Source: Arthrobacter citreus (lineage in GTDB: Bacteria; Actinomycetota; Actinomycetes; Actinomycetales; Micrococcaceae). From it: a stretch of DNA of 64,000 nucleotides. The position numbers and the translations under genes were made by a program. The DNA is taken from contig NZ_CP151657.1 of NCBI RefSeq assembly GCF_038405225.1, positions 434,001 through 498,000 of the forward strand, written 5' to 3'. Below, in pieces: positions 62,848-64,000 of this stretch. A model generated the notes under the pieces. It searched no databases. It was given only the letters and a program-made list of their open reading frames with translations, and was not told the origin of the DNA. The number at the start of each line of letters is the position of its first letter. Position 1 is the first letter of the stretch.

Positions 62848-64000
62848 ATGTCTGAGCAATACGGAGGCGCCGAAGGACCGCAGCGTCCGCTGCCTCCCCG
62901 TCCGCCTGCCCCGCCGTCGTCGTCCGAGGAAGACACCGCGGGCCGCGGCGAGGGCCAGACGCAGCAGTTCCCCGATCATCCGGACACTCATGCACCCACC
63001 CAGCCGCTTGCCCCCCAATCTTCGCCATCAGAGCAGGCATCGCCAACAGGGCAGGGCCACGAACCACATCAGCCGCAGCAGGAACACGCGTCGGCATCTT
63101 CATCAGAGCCGGGCGCCCGGCACGCGCAGACGCCGCCGTCCGGACAGCCCTTCTACGGACAGCCGGCTCCGGGCGTTGCAGCCCCGCCGTCCTACGGCCC
63201 GGCCTCCGGCGGCTACTCGGGCTCCGGTTACGGCCAGGACCCCTATGGCCCCGGCCACCAGCCGGCGGCCCAACCACCCAAGCGCAAATTTGGTGCCGGC
63301 ACGCTGATCACCGGAATGGTGCTCGCGGGGCTGCTCGGTGGCGGAACGGCCGTCGCGGCCAACTCCTGGCTGGACAATGACGCCGCTCCGCAAAGCACTG
63401 GGCAGGCACAGACCGTTGTGGTGAACAACGATGACAGCGTTAACGCAGTGACGGCTGCTGCGGTCAAGGCTTCACCCAGCGTTGTGACCATCGATGTTGC
63501 CGCCAGCGGCAGCTCCGGAACCGGGTCCGGGATCATCCTCGACGACGACGGACACATCCTGACGAACACCCACGTGGTCACGCTGGGCGGCACGGCTGCT
63601 TCGCCGTCCGTGGAGGTCCAGCTCAACGACGGGCGCGTGTTCTCAGCCACCGTTGTCGGCACCGACCCGGTATCCGACCTGGCTGTCATCAAGGTTGACG
63701 CCGATGACCTGACCCCGGCCACCCTGGGGGATTCGAACGATCTCAACGTGGGGGACACGGTGATCGCCATCGGCGCACCGCTCGGCCTGGCCGGCACCGT
63801 CACTGACGGCATTGTTTCGACCCTGAACCGCACCATCAGCGTGCAGTCCTCCGCCGCTCCGGAGGAAACGGAGTCGGACGGATCGGGCGAGGACGACGGC
63901 TTTGGCTTCCGCTTTGCCCCGCCGGACGGAACCAGCCAGGAGCAGAGCGCCGCAGGGAGCTCCATCTACTTGGACGTTATCCAGACCGACGCGGCCATCA
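62848..64000 (+). CDS. HtrA/DegP-like trypsin-type serine protease, 3' end cut by the window edge
   Basis: Membrane-anchored S1C protease. The frame is open from the ATG at 62848 (GGAAAGG upstream) to the last base, 384 codons. Residues 1-145 are a cytoplasmic Pro/Gln/Ser-rich region with YGQ/FYGQP repeats; one span follows (about 150-172, LITGMVLAGLLGGGTAVAAN); then the protease domain with GTGSGIILDDDGHILTNTHV, where the His is in NTHVV (near 247), and the Asp in VSDLAVIKV (near 274). The Ser motif and PDZ domain would lie beyond the window. The 256 bases upstream hold no gene. Confidence 0.88.
   Translation, partial: MSEQYGGAEGPQRPLPPRPPAPPSSSEEDTAGRGEGQTQQFPDHPDTHAPTQPLAPQSSPSEQASPTGQGHEPHQPQQEHASASSSEPGARHAQTPPSGQPFYGQPAPGVAAPPSYGPASGGYSGSGYGQDPYGPGHQPAAQPPKRKFGAGTLITGMVLAGLLGGGTAVAANSWLDNDAAPQSTGQAQTVVVNNDDSVNAVTAAAVKASPSVVTIDVAASGSSGTGSGIILDDDGHILTNTHVVTLGGTAASPSVEVQLNDGRVFSATVVGTDPVSDLAVIKVDADDLTPATLGDSNDLNVGDTVIAIGAPLGLAGTVTDGIVSTLNRTISVQSSAAPEETESDGSGEDDGFGFRFAPPDGTSQEQSAAGSSIYLDVIQTDAAI

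Overview
The window comes from a high-GC Gram-positive actinobacterium, most likely Arthrobacter or a close relative in the Micrococcaceae. Three things point there: the base composition and codon use; the gene families (SigE with a zinc-finger anti-sigma factor, AdnAB, DUF3107, UPF0182, DUF2342, and the coproporphyrin branch of heme synthesis); and many genes with leaderless-type starts. I saw no insertion sequence, prophage, integrase or CRISPR array.

Bases 1-8.7 kb hold the end of pepA and an envelope-stress block: O-methyltransferase, sigE, anti-sigma factor and tatB, then an opposing operon of a PRC-barrel/MgtE-N/CBS protein, a DUF1003 membrane protein and Mrp, then a stress-type membrane protein. 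From memory, the order resembles M. tuberculosis Rv1220c-Rv1232c, but htrA is missing between the anti-sigma gene and tatB. Bases 8.8-14.6 kb carry aminopeptidase P, a PHP phosphoesterase, a sodium:solute symporter with a 43-residue partner, and an orphan beta-class DNA methyltransferase.

Bases 14.6-20.2 kb are a conserved actinobacterial block: DEAD-box helicase, ferritin-like protein, small membrane protein, DUF3107, TetR regulator and MoeZ. Bases 20.2-30.5 kb hold nine heme genes (hemA, and divergently hemE-hemG-hemQ-hemH-hemC-hemD-hemB-hemL), enough for glutamyl-tRNA to heme by the coproporphyrin route. Bases 30.5-33.4 kb are a metNIQ methionine importer with a long, structured leader.

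Bases 33.7-41.7 kb hold a DEDDh exonuclease and an operon of an alkyltransferase-like protein with AdnA and AdnB (double-strand-break resection). A frameshifted DUF222/HNH gene and a GntR-controlled ABC transporter follow. Bases 45.9-59.0 kb contain a phosphotransferase-like protein, NudC, UvrD2, an E1-like protein of the azoline-RiPP cyclodehydratase type without a YcaO partner, a DUF45 metallopeptidase, a DUF2342 metalloprotease, a PDZ-Lon protease, UPF0182 and the initiator tRNA. The window ends with a DUF6328 protein, a PspA-TPM membrane-stress operon and the start of an HtrA-like protease that runs off the edge.

The strongest leads are the YcaO-less E1/RRE protein next to metalloproteases, the structured metNIQ leader, the 43-residue transporter partner, the TetR and heme palindromes, a small ORF that may be coupled to the DEAD-box helicase, and about a dozen TAnnnT-N6/7-RTG starts.
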